A DNA stretch of 64,000 nt from Platycnemis pennipes (taxonomy: Eukaryota; Arthropoda; Insecta; Odonata; Platycnemididae), in assembly GCA_933228895.1 (NCBI GenBank), contig OW121852.1, forward strand, positions 134,411,544-134,475,543, written 5' to 3'. The first letter of the stretch is position 1; each line of letters begins with the position of its first letter. This document shows positions 12,077-23,315 of the stretch, piece by piece. The notes beneath the pieces were generated by a model. That model was not told where the DNA came from. It searched no databases and was given only the letters and a program-made list of their open reading frames with translations. A program made the translations under genes and the position numbers.

Positions 12077-12308
12077 CTTTGCGTGCAAGTGGTTTCCTCC
12101 CAAGGCGTGAGCATTCTGCAGTTGAACATCTCAACCCCTGCCTGAGCAATCATTGCCCCATTGTCAATGCAGTACCGCTCGTCTGTGGCGTACAGCATGC
12201 CGCCCCTCTCCCGGCACATTTCAGCCATCATCTGCTGCAGCCGCTCGTTGCAACCAACGCCCCCCACCACCAGCACTTCATCCAACTCGCACTGAGCCAT
12301 CGCCCTCT
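12077..12308 (-). CDS. OSGEP: OSGEP exon 6
   Basis: The exon follows acceptor GTAG (the G is at 12309) and ends at 12077 before a GTGACG donor. The first two bases complete a Glu codon. It encodes [20 protein letters not shown], then [15 protein letters not shown], and the conserved metal-binding region [19 protein letters not shown], whose Asp in CIDNG is the third metal ligand of Kae1. If translation ran on past the donor it would stop at once (TQR then TGA). Orthologues continue with a short conserved tail, so a seventh exon is expected. Confidence 0.92.
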
Positions 12309-12639
12309 CTACGGAGAACATTACACCCACATGTACAACACATCACAACTACCATTTATATGCATTGTAATATCTGATGTAATTGGAACGTGAGAGTATT
12401 AGCAGGAATTTAGCAACACCTGTGTTATGCATATTTTGATCTTCATACAGACTAAATAATTACTACCTATACACCCAAACACCCACCCATCCCAACATGG
12501 TGCTCTCTGTCAGTTTCGTCCTCTGAATAACTACTATATGCTCTTCTAATTCCTAATAAGTTTTGTCCATCTACTCTCCACTGCTTCTATGTCCAGCCCA
12601 TTCCCATTTAAGTCTCACCACTCTTTAAGCGATACTTTG

Positions 12640-14440
12640 GAGCTTTGTAATTAAGTGAATGCCCCCTGCCCTTTCTCTTCATGAGAAGCTTAGCATGGAT
12701 CTTTCCCTTTGAGGGAGTGAATTACAGGAAGAGGTGGAGTCAGGTGTTGCTGAATCAATAACAAGATCAAAGTGGACTTCACACATGTTTAGCATTCCCA
12801 AAGACAATCGAAAATTTAGAAATGTTATAGATTTTAAGTGAGCTGGGAATCCACAGTTGGACATTGATTATCATCCCTTAGATAAGACAGATTAATTATT
12901 TGCTAAAGTATCTAGAGGTGCTTATTTTACTATAATTGATCTGAGTGAAGATTATCTCCAAATGGAAGTAACCCCAGATTCTCAAGAAATTTTGACAGTA
13001 AATACATGTATTGGGTTTTTGAAATACAAGCGCCTACCATATGGGTTAGCTAGTTCTCCTGCACTCTTCCAACAAATGATGGACGTAATGCCAACAGACT
13101 TACCATGTACAAATGCTTACTTGGATGAAGTGATTATAAAGGGTCAAGATAGACAGGAATGTGTAAGGAGAGTGGAGGCTGTTTTAAAAAGATTAAATGA
13201 GCACAGTGTAAGGATTAATGAAAACAAGTGCCAGTGGCCCCAAAAATCAGTAGTTTACTTAGGGCACAAGATTAGTAAACAAGGAATTCATACGTTGGAT
13301 ACCAGAGTTAGACCAATTTCGAAATGTAGAGAACCTGAGAACATCTCAGAACTAAGATCATTTTTGGGTACGATTAATTTTTACAGAAAATTTCTACCTG
13401 ATCTAAGTACATACTTGGTTAGCACCTTTGAATGCACTATTGGAGAGAGAGACTCCATGGGTGTGGTCAGAAGATTGTCAGATTGGTTTTGACCACAGTA
13501 GAGAATTGTTGTGTACTAACAATGTGCTAGCACATTATGACTCTAAGAAAATGCAGGTTTTAACCACAGATGCATCGACATATGGAATTTCGGTTGTTTT
13601 GAGCCATAGAGAAGGAAAGATAGAGCGTCCAATTTTATTTAGCTCAAACTCACTGACACCAGTTCAATGGGAATACAGTCAAATCGAAAAAGGGGCTCTT
13701 GCAATAGTTACAGCTGTTATTAAATTGGATAAATATTTGGCAGGAAGATGCTTTATTTTAGTCACTGACAATCGCCCACTAAAATTTATTTTGGCACCAG
13801 ATAAGAGTTTATCTACCCAATATAGCAGCTTCACATGTTAAAAGATGGGCATTAACTCTGGGTGCATATCTTTTTGATACTGAGTAGGTATAGGAAAAGT
13901 AAGTTGATGGGTGCTGCAGATACACTGTCTCGCTTACACTTGCCTGATTGTGTGGCTGAAGTTGTTAACTTAGTGAAATCCCCTTTAGAAGGATTTGATC
14001 AATTAACTTATGAGATAATAGCTGATGAAACTACAGTAGACCCAGTGCTACCAAAGTGATTAGGTACGAAGGAAGGATGGCCTTCCCATTGTGAAAAAGC
14101 ATTTTACTATACCATATTTCCATTGCGAAAAGGCTATTTTATTACCATATTTTAAACGTAGAAATTCCTTAAGCATTGAACAAGGTTGCTTAATGTTTAG
14201 TGACAGAGTAGTAATTCCAGCTCTTTTACAAAAGGAGGTATTAAAAATTTTGCATGAAGGCCACATTGGGCTGGTAAGAACAAAGATGCTAGCTAGAGAT
14301 ACAGTGTGGTGGTTAAACATGGATAGAGACATTGAGGAACAGATTAAAAACTGCCATCCATGTGCTGTTGCAAATTTCAGAAGTGCTCAGAATATTACTG
14401 TGCCATGGCCATGTACAGGTCAACCTTGGATTTGATTACA
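12640..14440 (+). pseudogene. Decayed Ty3/Gypsy pol fragment (RT, RNase H, integrase N-terminus)
   Basis: This is a plus-strand Gypsy relic in OSGEP intron 5. RT similarity begins near 12715. Clear RT motifs are KRLPYGLASSPALFQQMMD and AYLDEVII, where the second catalytic Asp of YxDD is Glu, then YLGHKIS and LRSFLGTINFYRKFLPD. RNase H follows in another frame (TTDASTYGISVVL, VTDNRPLKFIL). The integrase zinc finger region is at 14091-14435 (HEGHIGLVRTKM, CHPCAVAN). It ends abruptly near 14435. There are several frameshifts and stops, so it is not functional. No LTR is found. It differs from the young Gypsy at 1-5524. Confidence 0.87.
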
Positions 14441-14496
14441 TTTGAATTTTTTTGATTTTAAGAGAGAAAAGTTTTTGCTACGGGAAGATAGTTTTT

Positions 14497-14743
14497 TTAA
14501 CCCTTTGTGGTCCATTTTTTTGTGTGGAATTCAAGTAGTAGCCAAAAGAAATACTTTTTGCAAAATAGGTGAAAAGGCTTCACATGGTACTAGAAGTTCA
14601 CAAAAGTGACATAAGATAGCAGCACCTTACATAAAATGCACATAATCGCAGCGCCATCTGATGTCGAGCTCAACTCGACGTTGGACCTGCTGCTAGCGCT
14701 AGGCCTGTTGAGCCAGCCTCGACGTTGGACCGCAAAGGGTTAA
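14497..14743 (+). repeat. piggyBac-like MITE, copy 1 (TTAA target)
   Basis: A 247-bp element including TTAA at both ends, with inverted termini CCCTTTGTGGTCCA and TGGACCGCAAAGGG. The interior contains CTCGACGTTGG motifs. It is closely similar to the block at 15014-15259 in the opposite orientation. TTAA target sites and CCC termini fit piggyBac-type elements. There is no coding capacity. Confidence 0.8.
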
Positions 14744-15013
14744 GTGGATAGAGGTGTGGAAAATAACAAAATTCCATCCTGTTCAGAATCAACTCCCCAT
14801 TTACTCCATCGAGTCCATTTGCTCTCCCAAAGTTCTTAGGAATACAGTTACCCTGCTGCTCCAACAAAAAGCATATGAGTGTGCAGGATTTCTTAAGAGG
14901 ATAAGCTATGATTACCAATTGTTTTGCTCTATGCCAATGTATGTGTGTGCAATGTCTTACTTGATAAGCTTCATGTCTGTGCAGACCAAATTAAAGACAA
15001 TAAATATAATATA

Positions 15014-15259
15014 TTAACCCTTTGCGGTCCAACGTCGAGGCTGGCTCGACAGGCCTAGCTCTAGCAGCAGGTCCAAGGTCGAGTTGAGCTCCACATCAGA
15101 TGGCACTGCGATTATGTGCATTTCATGTAAGGTGCTGCTATCTTATGTCACTTTTGTGAACTTCTAGTACCTTATGAAGCCTTTTACCTATTTTGCAAAT
15201 AGTATTTCTTTCGGCTACTACTTGAATTCCACAAAAAAAATTGGACCGCAAAGGGTTAA
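15014..15259 (-). repeat. piggyBac-like MITE, copy 2, inverted relative to copy 1
   Basis: Same family as 14497-14743 but inverted, 246 bp with TTAA on both sides and termini CCCTTTGCGGTCCA / TGGACCGCAAAGGG. The two copies are separated by 270 bp and differ by scattered substitutions. Together they could fold into a long hairpin in the OSGEP intron 5 transcript. Confidence 0.8.
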
Positions 15260-15360
15260 GAATGATCCTGCCAGCATCAAGTCTCAAAAGTCCATTAATA
15301 ACAGGGTATTAAATGGCCACTTGGCCAACCCGTTCATAAAAATTAATTTAGGGAACCTAC

Positions 15361-15539
15361 CCGTGATTTCCACCAACATGGCAAATACAGTCTCCTGCAA
15401 CGAGTAGCACAGGTCAGCCGGTTGGTACTTTCCAGAGTCAAGAAGCTCTTGTGCATGCTCCTCAATGTGGGAGAGTAATCCAGAGAAAGACACATCCATG
15501 CCTTTCACAACATAAGGCAGGGAAACAAAGTTGACACCC
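15361..15539 (-). CDS. OSGEP: OSGEP exon 5
   Basis: Acceptor TTCAACAG precedes base 15539, and donor GTAGGT follows 15361. The first base completes a Lys codon begun in exon 4. It encodes [20 protein letters not shown], a block diagnostic of Kae1/OSGEP, then [20 protein letters not shown] and [19 protein letters not shown]. The last base begins the Glu codon finished in exon 6. The length and both phases match its neighbours. No lesion is seen. Confidence 0.95.
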
Positions 15540-15689
15540 CTGTTGAACAAAAGAAATATCATGATGAAGCACACTCAGATTTCCCTTTGAGTGATGGTAT
15601 CAATAGTTTAAGAGCTGGCCATCATCTTCAGAGTGAATCAACTGATCCAGTGAAGTTGCCAGATACGTATCCACTCCTCCATGACTTCA

Positions 15690-16010
15690 ATTCAGAGCTC
15701 AAAATACCTGGCATCTACTGCATTCTATGTGGACATTTACATGAGAGAATCAGGAGAGGCAACAGGGAATTGCCCAAAAGGTGCACAAGGCTCTTCAATC
15801 CTGAGGAATCTGCAGTTGACTATTACAGCCTCAACTACAACCACACAATTGACTTTGCTAACACCAAACTGCTCTGTTGTGCTAAAGACTTCTGGGACTG
15901 GGACATTGTTAAGGGGGCTATGGGAATCAGAATGGAGAAAGAGAACTTCCACTGAGAAGACAGTTTCCAGCTGGGCATGGCATGGAAACCAACCCTGAAA
16001 AAACGGTAAA
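15690..16010 (+). pseudogene. Penelope-like GIY-YIG relic
   Basis: A decayed fragment just upstream (genomic right) of OSGEP exon 5. It contains pieces resembling the second half of a Penelope GIY-YIG domain: PEESAVDYYSLNYNHTIDFA, then NTKLLCCAKDFWDWDIVKGA, and an EKENFH / FQLGMAW ending that resembles the ENNFNRDDGFQLS-type end of related elements. The YIG core is degraded. The assignment rests on the order of these short blocks. Confidence 0.55.
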
Positions 16011-17150
16011 GAAAGCGGGATGGTGCTGACCAACCCAGAGCCAAATTGAACCCTCGGAGGAGTGTACAAATTTCTGACTCAATTCCTGTCGGGAAAACGA
16101 TGGTAAACTCAGCCACTGATATATACGTCCCATCAATGCAATCAAATAGAGGGAAACATGAAATGCTTGGTCATTAGCATTCCCTTGGAATGCTATTGTC
16201 AAAGCCATCTCACTATGATCATTCAAAAGAAAAATTATGTTCATAGAAGCAAGAGGAAACTAAATGACCAAAGATTCCATGAAAATTTCACCAAAAATAA
16301 AATCAACACTTGGTATGTTCAGGCATGAACAATGTTCTATGCTGCTTTGCATCTCGATTCTGGCATAATAACAAAATGCAAATGATTTTCCCAGCTTCCT
16401 TCAACTTTATACTGCAGATATCGCAGGAAAATACCGTATTATGTCAGTTCAGAACCACTGAGGAGCAACCAATTAAACTTTAACAGAAAAACTATAACAA
16501 TGCTAGAGCTTGGGGACACTTAGTGTATGACCCTGCAACAATCAGCAGACTGTAAGGAAGGTTTCACAACAGAACACCTCCATTCCATTTCCACAATCCC
16601 TACAAACATATGCCACACCAATTTTTGAGACTAAAAATTACCCAAACATAATTGGAGTGCCATGAAACCACTCAACGTGAACTCTCAAGGTGAAAGCAGA
16701 AATTCACCATGATCATAATACTCTCCCAATGTTGGCAGTGTTTCTATATTTTATCATTTCCCTTCCACATGGCTAACTCTCCCCAATCTTCTTCACACCT
16801 CAAAAAACTCAAATTCGGTTTGTTCTCTTTGAGCAAAAAAAACAATTTTCTGGACCATATGACACCACACTCCTAATGAAGTCTCACCCGGTCTGGCATC
16901 ATCCTTGCTCAGAGATCTGCCTAATCAATCCATCCTTTTTCTTCATTACATCAGCACTCATTTTCATTAAATGCTCCCTAGATATGTGAAATGTTCCACC
17001 TCACCTGAACACATCCTCCCCAAGGACATTCCAGCCATTCTAAATCTAGAGAACCTCATTCACTTCATCTTCCAGCAACTCATTTCCATTTCAAGGCTTT
17101 TAAGTGTGCCATCAAAGCACTCACCATTCCCTGCAGTCTCGAGGCCGAGA
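16011..17150. other. Non-coding intron sequence
   Basis: About 1.1 kb of OSGEP intron 4 with no recognisable gene, RNA or bounded repeat. Confidence 0.6.
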
Positions 17151-17590
17151 GGCTAAATAACTTTGGCTAGGTCATCCACAAACCTGACTACATCAGCTCC
17201 CCTTCTACACTTGAGGGAGTCTGTGACATTCCCTGTGGAACATGTGGGAAGAAATACATCGGGGAGACAGGACGCATTGTCAGAACACGGCTGGAGGAAC
17301 ACCGACGGGCCACCCGAAAGTGAGACAGGCATTGAAGTCGGCAGTGGCAGAACATGCAGCCCAGGGACATGAGACTGACTTCGAAAAAACAAAAGTCATC
17401 GTGAAGGTCAACAGATTCAAACCCAGGCTGTATCACGAAGTGATTGAGATAATAAAGAATAGAGACAACTTCAATAGAGATGGTGGCCTCCAAATAAGCC
17501 ACACAAGTGGAGGCCCACACTTCACAAACGTTTTTCAATGACATCTCCGTCCATCCCGCTGCCCCTTGACCCACCCACCTGAGATACATA
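17150..17590 (+). pseudogene. Penelope-like GIY-YIG fragment, 5' part of a split relic
   Basis: A GIY-YIG endonuclease C-terminus in two frames. The first frame contains CDIPCGTCGKKYIGETGR and RTRLEEHRRATR. After a frameshift near 17320 the second contains LKSAVAEHAAQGHETDFEKT and EIIKNRDNFNRDGGLQISHT. It is separated by the element at 17594-19218 from its likely 3' end at 19219-19340. It lacks the reverse transcriptase, and the frameshift makes it non-functional. Confidence 0.85.
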
Positions 17591-17593
17591 ATA

Positions 17594-19218
17594 CAGGCTG
17601 GCTACTGATATCCAATTTTTAAATTCCCCGACTTTTCCCTGATGGACTTAACAATTTCCCTGACCGATCGACTAAAGGTCTCCTATTATCGGAATATTTT
17701 ATTTCTGCTGAATTAAATTTTTGTCAAAACTCAGTAAATGCAAAAAGCTGAAATCAATACAGTAAAAGCTAAAAATACACCCTAATGAAAAAACATTTAA
17801 ACCTTAATAAATTAAACTCTCATCCAAAGTATACACACTTTTAATACATATTTTTACCCTCGCATTTTTCATTACAAGGCTCCGGTGCAAAAGGATAAAA
17901 AATAGTGCATTCAGCACATATGATAACATCACTCATGATTATCATTTATTAAAACTCATAATTTCTTTGCCTGGGATAACATTTTGTTGGCTATCATTTT
18001 CATTTTTGCACAGGAAAAAATCATTGCCAACCATTTCGGTGAGTTTAAGCCATGTGAAGCCATCAGTTGTGATGCTTTATATAATACTACATTGTCATCT
18101 ATCTTCCCAATTACCTCGGCTGTTGGCATCGGTCGTGGACAAACGTTATCCAGAATAAATGTTTGTTCTTTATTCCACTCAACAACGTGCACAAGTGACA
18201 CCAGTGTCACAACACGCATGCTTGCAGGCAACCCCAAAGCAAGCTTCATCTCGTCACTTGGAAGAGCTGAAGGGGTTCCTATCTTAAGGTCATACAGCAA
18301 CTTTGCGTGAGCATTCTGGTGCAAATGTCAGAGCGTAAAAAAGTAAACACCTTGAACCCATCACTTTTCGTGCTCAAAGATGGGATAGTAAAATATATAT
18401 GTATATCATTAAAATGCCCTGCATAGATTCAGTTACTGAAGTTACAGTTAACTGCGGGTGAAAACAGGAGGCAATTAGCAATGGCAGCATCCTACTCAGG
18501 AATATCATATTTGAGGTGGTTTGTAACCTGGCTAAATTGCTTCTAGAGGGAGCTAAGGGGACCATTCAATAATTAGGTTGGGCGTGAAAGGTGGGGAGGG
18601 GAGGAGGACTCTTCTTACTGTCTCACGAAGGGGGTTATGGGAATCAAAGATGATCTTACATAAGATTTTGTTTACACGTGTGATCGTACTTGTATTACCG
18701 TTTTAATAATCATCACCTTGCATTTTTAGACCTGCAAGCACGTACTTACTACAAGCTAGTGTGTACCAGCTACCTCTCAACCTGAGTCTAGGACGTTAAA
18801 AAAAAGATAGGTAAAATCTTCCGAGCAACATAGCCTCGGATTCCTTATGATGAGCAGAATACATTGTGATCATGAATTTTAACACTACTAGGCAAATATC
18901 GCATTAAGGATATACAAAAGGGATACATTGTACAACTGATTCACAACTAAATAACTAAGATTCACAACTGAATGTTCAACGAATTGACGGGGATTATTCT
19001 ATGTACGTCAGGGATGAACATTAATTTTAATTGGTGAGAGGTTTTGGTGACATAAAGGGCGGGAAAGACTGCCCGGTAAACATAATGGTAGAAAACAATT
19101 AGAATTTCCTATCCCAGTTTCTCCCTGACTGTTTCGAGAAACCCCTGACTTTTCCAGGAATTCAAAATTCTCTGACAATTCTAGGGTTTCCCGGTTTTCC
19201 CTGACGATTGCCACCCTG
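17594..19218. mobile_element. CAGGG-ended TIR element A
   Basis: Left end CAGGCTGGCTACTGA and right-end complement CAGGGTGGCAATCGTCAGGG form imperfect inverted termini. Subterminal tracts repeat TTCCCTGACTTTTCC-like words at both ends. The interior has no recognised transposase. It splits a Penelope relic. No clean target duplication is seen. Related termini occur at 25237-25996, 38240-39268 and near 32069. Confidence 0.65.
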
Positions 19219-19340
19219 TACTACCCTCACCGGCAACGAGGACCTCACATATCTCTGGGGAAGTGACCAGCAGAGGTCACGAAACGTCGGGGAAATACCA
19301 GAACATCACGTGGCACACCCAATTAACATATGTAATAAAC
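19219..19340 (+). repeat. Probable 3' end of the split Penelope relic
   Basis: This block resumes after the CAGGG element and carries a hammerhead-like motif. CTGGGGA (19255-19261, a one-base variant of CTGANGA) is followed by one A, a perfect six-base-pair stem GTGACC/GGTCAC, then GAAA, then CGTC ending at 19288. This is the same layout as at the other Penelope ends in this window. Confidence 0.5.
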
Positions 19341-19733
19341 TTTGAATTTGAAATTTAACATGCTACGAAATGAAATGTAAATTAATTAGACATTAAATTA
19401 ACTTCCATAATACAGATGAAAATGACAAAAACTATGGAGCTTATCAACAAAGGAATTAACCATTTATGCAAATGGAAAGAGGCATTCAAAAAATACATAC
19501 ACAAAAAAGACAAAATTGAAAATAAACGCAGCACAAAAGAAGAGTTTACATTTGAAATAAAATGAATGTTACTCATACCAATTCTAAGTGCAAATTCAAA
19601 AACTTAATTTAAAACAAATTTTTATACGAGGATACAGAAAGTGGATAAAACTATTTGCATGTAATGAATGCATCACTTTGATGTAATTCAAATATTTACA
19701 GAGCTTTTAACTGAAAAATATAGCACCTACAGT

Positions 19734-19802
19734 CAGTGGCGGATCCAGGGGGGGTCACAAGAGGCAATTGCCCCCCCCCCCCCCCCCTGGATCCGCCACT
19801 GA
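19734..19802. repeat. Foldback at the left hAT end
   Basis: CAGTGGCGGATCCAGG is followed about 40 bp later by its complement CCTGGATCCGCCACTG, with GAGGCAATTGCC and a run of about 18 C between. The left terminus therefore occurs twice, in inverted orientation. Confidence 0.75.
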
Positions 19803-20460
19803 GGGGCAATTGCCCCCCTCATGTTATCTCTCAGTTCAATTCTTACTCTTCCACAGGAATGATTTTCTAATTATGTACACACATGATTGCCACATGTTTA
19901 AATGCTAAATCTGTACTTTTGCCTGAGCAGCCAAAAAGCTATGATTCTGTTCTGAAATTTTATTTCACGTTTTGATTTAAAATATAATTATCTCTCCACG
20001 ACAATTAAAATAGTTTTAATTTCTAAAGTGTTATGTATACATTAATGATTTCTTTGTAGTGAAAATAGTTTCAATGTCATGTGTTCTCATATGTTGTGAA
20101 ATCTTAGCATATTTTTCAAAATCTGCTTATATCTTGATTTTACATAATTTGATTTTACATAACACCCCATTTTTGGGTCCCAAGGTGTTACGTAAAATCA
20201 AGACTCTACTGTATCTTGCTTGGACATCAGAGCATCCCTCTCAGGGGTCATAGGGATGATGCCCCATTAATCCTGTGGCCTCAGCTGTAAACCAAGGTAA
20301 TTTCAAAGCCCTGTTGCAGTTCAGGGTAGATGCAGGTGACAAAATACTTAAGGAAAACCTAAAAAGTGCATCTTCCTGTGCTACCTATATTAGTAAAACT
20401 ACTCAAAATTTATTGATAGAATGTTGTGGGGGAGAAATAAGGGAAGAAATCCTAAAATTA

Positions 20461-20586
20461 ATTCATGAAGCTAAATATTGGTCAATATTGTTCGATGAAA
20501 CACCCGATCTGTCTCGCAAATTAATTCATGAAGCTAAATATTGGTCAATATTGTTCGATGAAACACCTGATCTGTCTCGCAAGGAA
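20461..20586 (+). repeat. 63-bp in-frame tandem duplication in hAT transposase
   Basis: Two adjacent 63-bp copies (21 codons each, encoding HEAKYWSILFDETPDLSRKL-like sequence) differ by one substitution (CCCGAT versus CCTGAT). The duplication keeps frame and doubles the catalytic DETPD segment. Confidence 0.9.
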
Positions 20587-21318
20587 CAAATTGCCTTAAT
20601 TGTAAGGTATCTGTACAAAGAAACTATAAGGGAAGATTTCATTACATTCATTGATGCATACAAGTCTGCTGCAGATATGACTGATGTGCAATTGACAGAA
20701 AAGACGGAAACAAAACTTACTGGAAGACTATTGGTAAAATAGTGAATTTTAGAAAATGGGAAAGAACTGGGTTTAGATTTGAGTCTCTGTGTAGGAATCG
20801 GTACAGATGGAGCATCTGTTATGACTTCAGAAGAAGTCGGTAGTATCACAGAGATCCAAAGAGAGGCGGTCAATGCAAAACAGCTACCATGCTACAACCA
20901 TGCCTTGAATAATTCTCTTTCGAAGTCAACAAAGATCCAAACCATCAAAAATGCTGTTGGAATAATAAAGGAAGGTATTTCTTTTTTCAATCAGTCATCC
21001 AAAAGAAATGCCATTATTAATTCATTCTTAGGAGGTCAGCTTGTTAGTATTTGTGAGAGTCGATGGGTGGAAAGAGCCAATGCTGTAATTTTATTTTACT
21101 TTGCCTTACCAGAAATAGTAGATGCCTTCACAGAAATAAGTGAATGGAAGGAGTCTGAATCGGCAAAAAACGCTGCACTATACATTAACTCAGTGACTAA
21201 GACAGATTTTATTTTTTCATGTGTTTAACTGACATTTTGAAAAGAACGCTTCCTCTGAGTAAGCTACTGCAAATGCCAGCCGTAGACCTAAACCAGGCTT
21301 CTAATGCTATACAAGATA

Positions 21319-21556
21319 AAATGTAAATTGGAGGGGTGGGCGGAGGCCTTCTGGAGCCCCCCTGGCACTTAGACCTCTTTAGATCCATTGTGCCAACCCA
21401 CATTTAACCTGCCCGCCACATGCAGACAAGGAACAAGAACACCACGGTAGAGGTATGGAAGGGGGACACCCATCCAACCTCCGTCCGGGCCCAACGTTGT
21501 TTAACTTCGGTGATCTTATGGGAACCGGTGTATCAACGTGGCTAGGCCCTTGCCCT
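21319..21556 (-). repeat. 5S rRNA-derived SINE, copy 2
   Basis: Inserted in the hAT element with a perfect 14-bp duplication, TGCTATACAAGATA, at 21305-21318 and 21557-21570. Read on the minus strand, 21467-21550 resembles 5S rRNA (GATCACCGAAGTTAAAC, then GTTGGGC and a GGTTGGATGGGTG box). The tail matches copy 1 at 8185-8414. The perfect duplication makes the retrotransposition origin clear. Confidence 0.87.
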
Positions 21557-22949
21557 TGCTATACAAGATACTCTGACATCTTTGAAGGACAGTATGAAAA
21601 AATTGTGATGAGTCCTTTACAGAGATATATTGTGAGGCCAAAGCCACTGCTGAAAATCTAGGAGTGCAGGTAGTAATGCCAAGAATCGTGAAGAAGTAAC
21701 GCCACAGAGAAAGCCATGACGCTGACACAATTGTAGACTACTACAAAAGATCCATGTACGCTTCTGAACGATGTCATTGTTGATCTTCAGACACGGTTTT
21801 CCCAAGACACCTTAATGTGTTTTGATCTAAATATATTGTTGCCTGCATGCAATCTGAACTCCAACACCACTGCTGCAAATGAAAAAGTAAATGTCAAAGA
21901 TAGGCTCAGAAAGTTGTTAGGAACTTCAAACATCTTCTACCTGTTCAATCTGAATCTGTGATTGACGGGGAAACAAATATTTGGAAAACAAAGTGGTTGA
22001 GAACGAAAGAGGAAGGAAAGAAAATTCCGGTTACTGTAAGTGGTTGAAGAGCTGTGATGAAGATATGTTTCCCACCGTAAGAAATTTATTGAAAATTCTT
22101 ATCACACTGCCAATCAGTGTTGCAAGTGCTGAAAGGTCATTCAGCAGCCTTAATCTTGTTAAATCATGGCTACGAACCCGAATGGTTGAGGAAAGATTCA
22201 ATGGCTTATGTCTTTTATTTATCCACAAAGATGTTGATGTAAATGTTGACAAGGTGCTAGAACGTTACGCTAGAAGAGGAAAAAGAAGATTACAGTTACA
22301 AGTAATTATTTAGAATGCATGTAGTTTGTAAAAGAGTTGTAATTAAATTTCTGAATACTAATTACTTTATGCTTTTACTTTCTTAGTCTTTCATGAATTT
22401 GGGCACAATTATAAATTATCGTTGTAGGATAGGTTTGTCACCTATATCAGAACCTTTGTCCTAAGTTCTTATTAACTACAAAGTATTCTCATAATAATGT
22501 TATTCGGCATTTTAATATCACACAGCATTAAGTTCAACTTTCCAAAATTCAAACTACTTTAATGTTGATGAAAATACCTGTTTAAGTAGTTCAGAGTAGC
22601 GTAAAACAGTGTAGTAGTTTGGTCATATTAAATACAAGTAAGAGTAAATATTCAGGAAGGAAATCAAAACGTCTCTGAACGAAGGTAAACCAAAGTTTTT
22701 TGCTGCCTAAGTCATAAAGTCAAATAGTATAAAAATTTAAAATGTAAAAATATGCCTAAAACCAGAAAAACTTGCATGCAAATTCACCATTCTTTTTTTC
22801 ATATGTTTACAATTTTCTGGTTGAGAACCCCCCCAATCAGGTGATATTCCATACCCCCAATACATCATATAGCATATTGGCAGATATATTGCCCCCGCCT
22901 GCCTCCCCTTCCCCCGAGATATGGGCCTGGATCCACCACTGCCTGCAGT

Positions 22950-23315
22950 CCACTAATAGCAAACTTTAACTTTTTATACGGTTGAATACCTGAAAAATTC
23001 GAAACTCCAAAGGGACCGCAAACGTACTAACGTAGAAAACACGATCATCTGACTGTGACCGAAAGCAAAAAAAAAACACAATACCTCCACTGCTACTGAC
23101 ACTCATAGTACTTTTGTTCTGATTTTTGCCATAGGTGTCTCTGCGAGTCTCTCCCCAAGGGTGCACAAGGGCCCTCGAGATCCATATGGCCCTTCCGTTT
23201 GGGACACGGCTTAACTGATCTGATGCCTCAATCACTTTACTTGCTAGAATCATAACCGTGACATTCCTTTGATTCAATATGCAGGCTCAGTAACCGTGTC
23301 TACATTTGTCCTCAC
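22950..23315. other. Intron sequence between hAT and OSGEP exon 4
   Basis: Intron 4 sequence with no recognised element. It ends at the exon 4 donor (GTGAGG on the minus strand). Confidence 0.6.

Larger units (their letters stand above)
20275..22313 (+). pseudogene. hAT transposase relic (DUF4371-like and hATC parts)
   Basis: Three coding blocks are visible. Block 20275-20742 carries YWSILFDETPDLSRKEQIAL, which includes the first catalytic Asp region (DETPD). Block 20779-21228 carries VGIGTDGASVMTS (second Asp region) and LPCYNHALNNSLSKS. Block 21981-22313 carries the C-terminal dimerisation domain, LITLPISVASAERSFSSLNL with the following RTRMVEERFNGLCLLFIH. A stop lies between blocks 1 and 2, and the SINE and further stops break the rest. 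A 63-bp in-frame tandem duplication repeats the DETPD segment. A transposase of this type would excise and insert hAT DNA; this copy is dead. Confidence 0.88.
19734..22941 (+). mobile_element. hAT DNA transposon with decayed transposase
   Basis: Terminal inverted repeats CAGTGGCGGATCCAGG (left) and, as complement of the right end, CAGTGGTGGATCCAGG. The 8-bp flanks CCTACAGT (19726-19733) and CCTGCAGT (22942-22949) match at seven of eight bases, as expected for a hAT target duplication. The interior encodes a hAT transposase in pieces, with a 5S SINE inserted at 21319-21556. It lies in OSGEP intron 4. Confidence 0.9.

Noticed and set aside
12073..12330. OSGEP as a complete or processed pseudogene copy
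   Set aside because: Each exon has proper splice sites and phases and no stops; introns are present, so it is not a processed copy.
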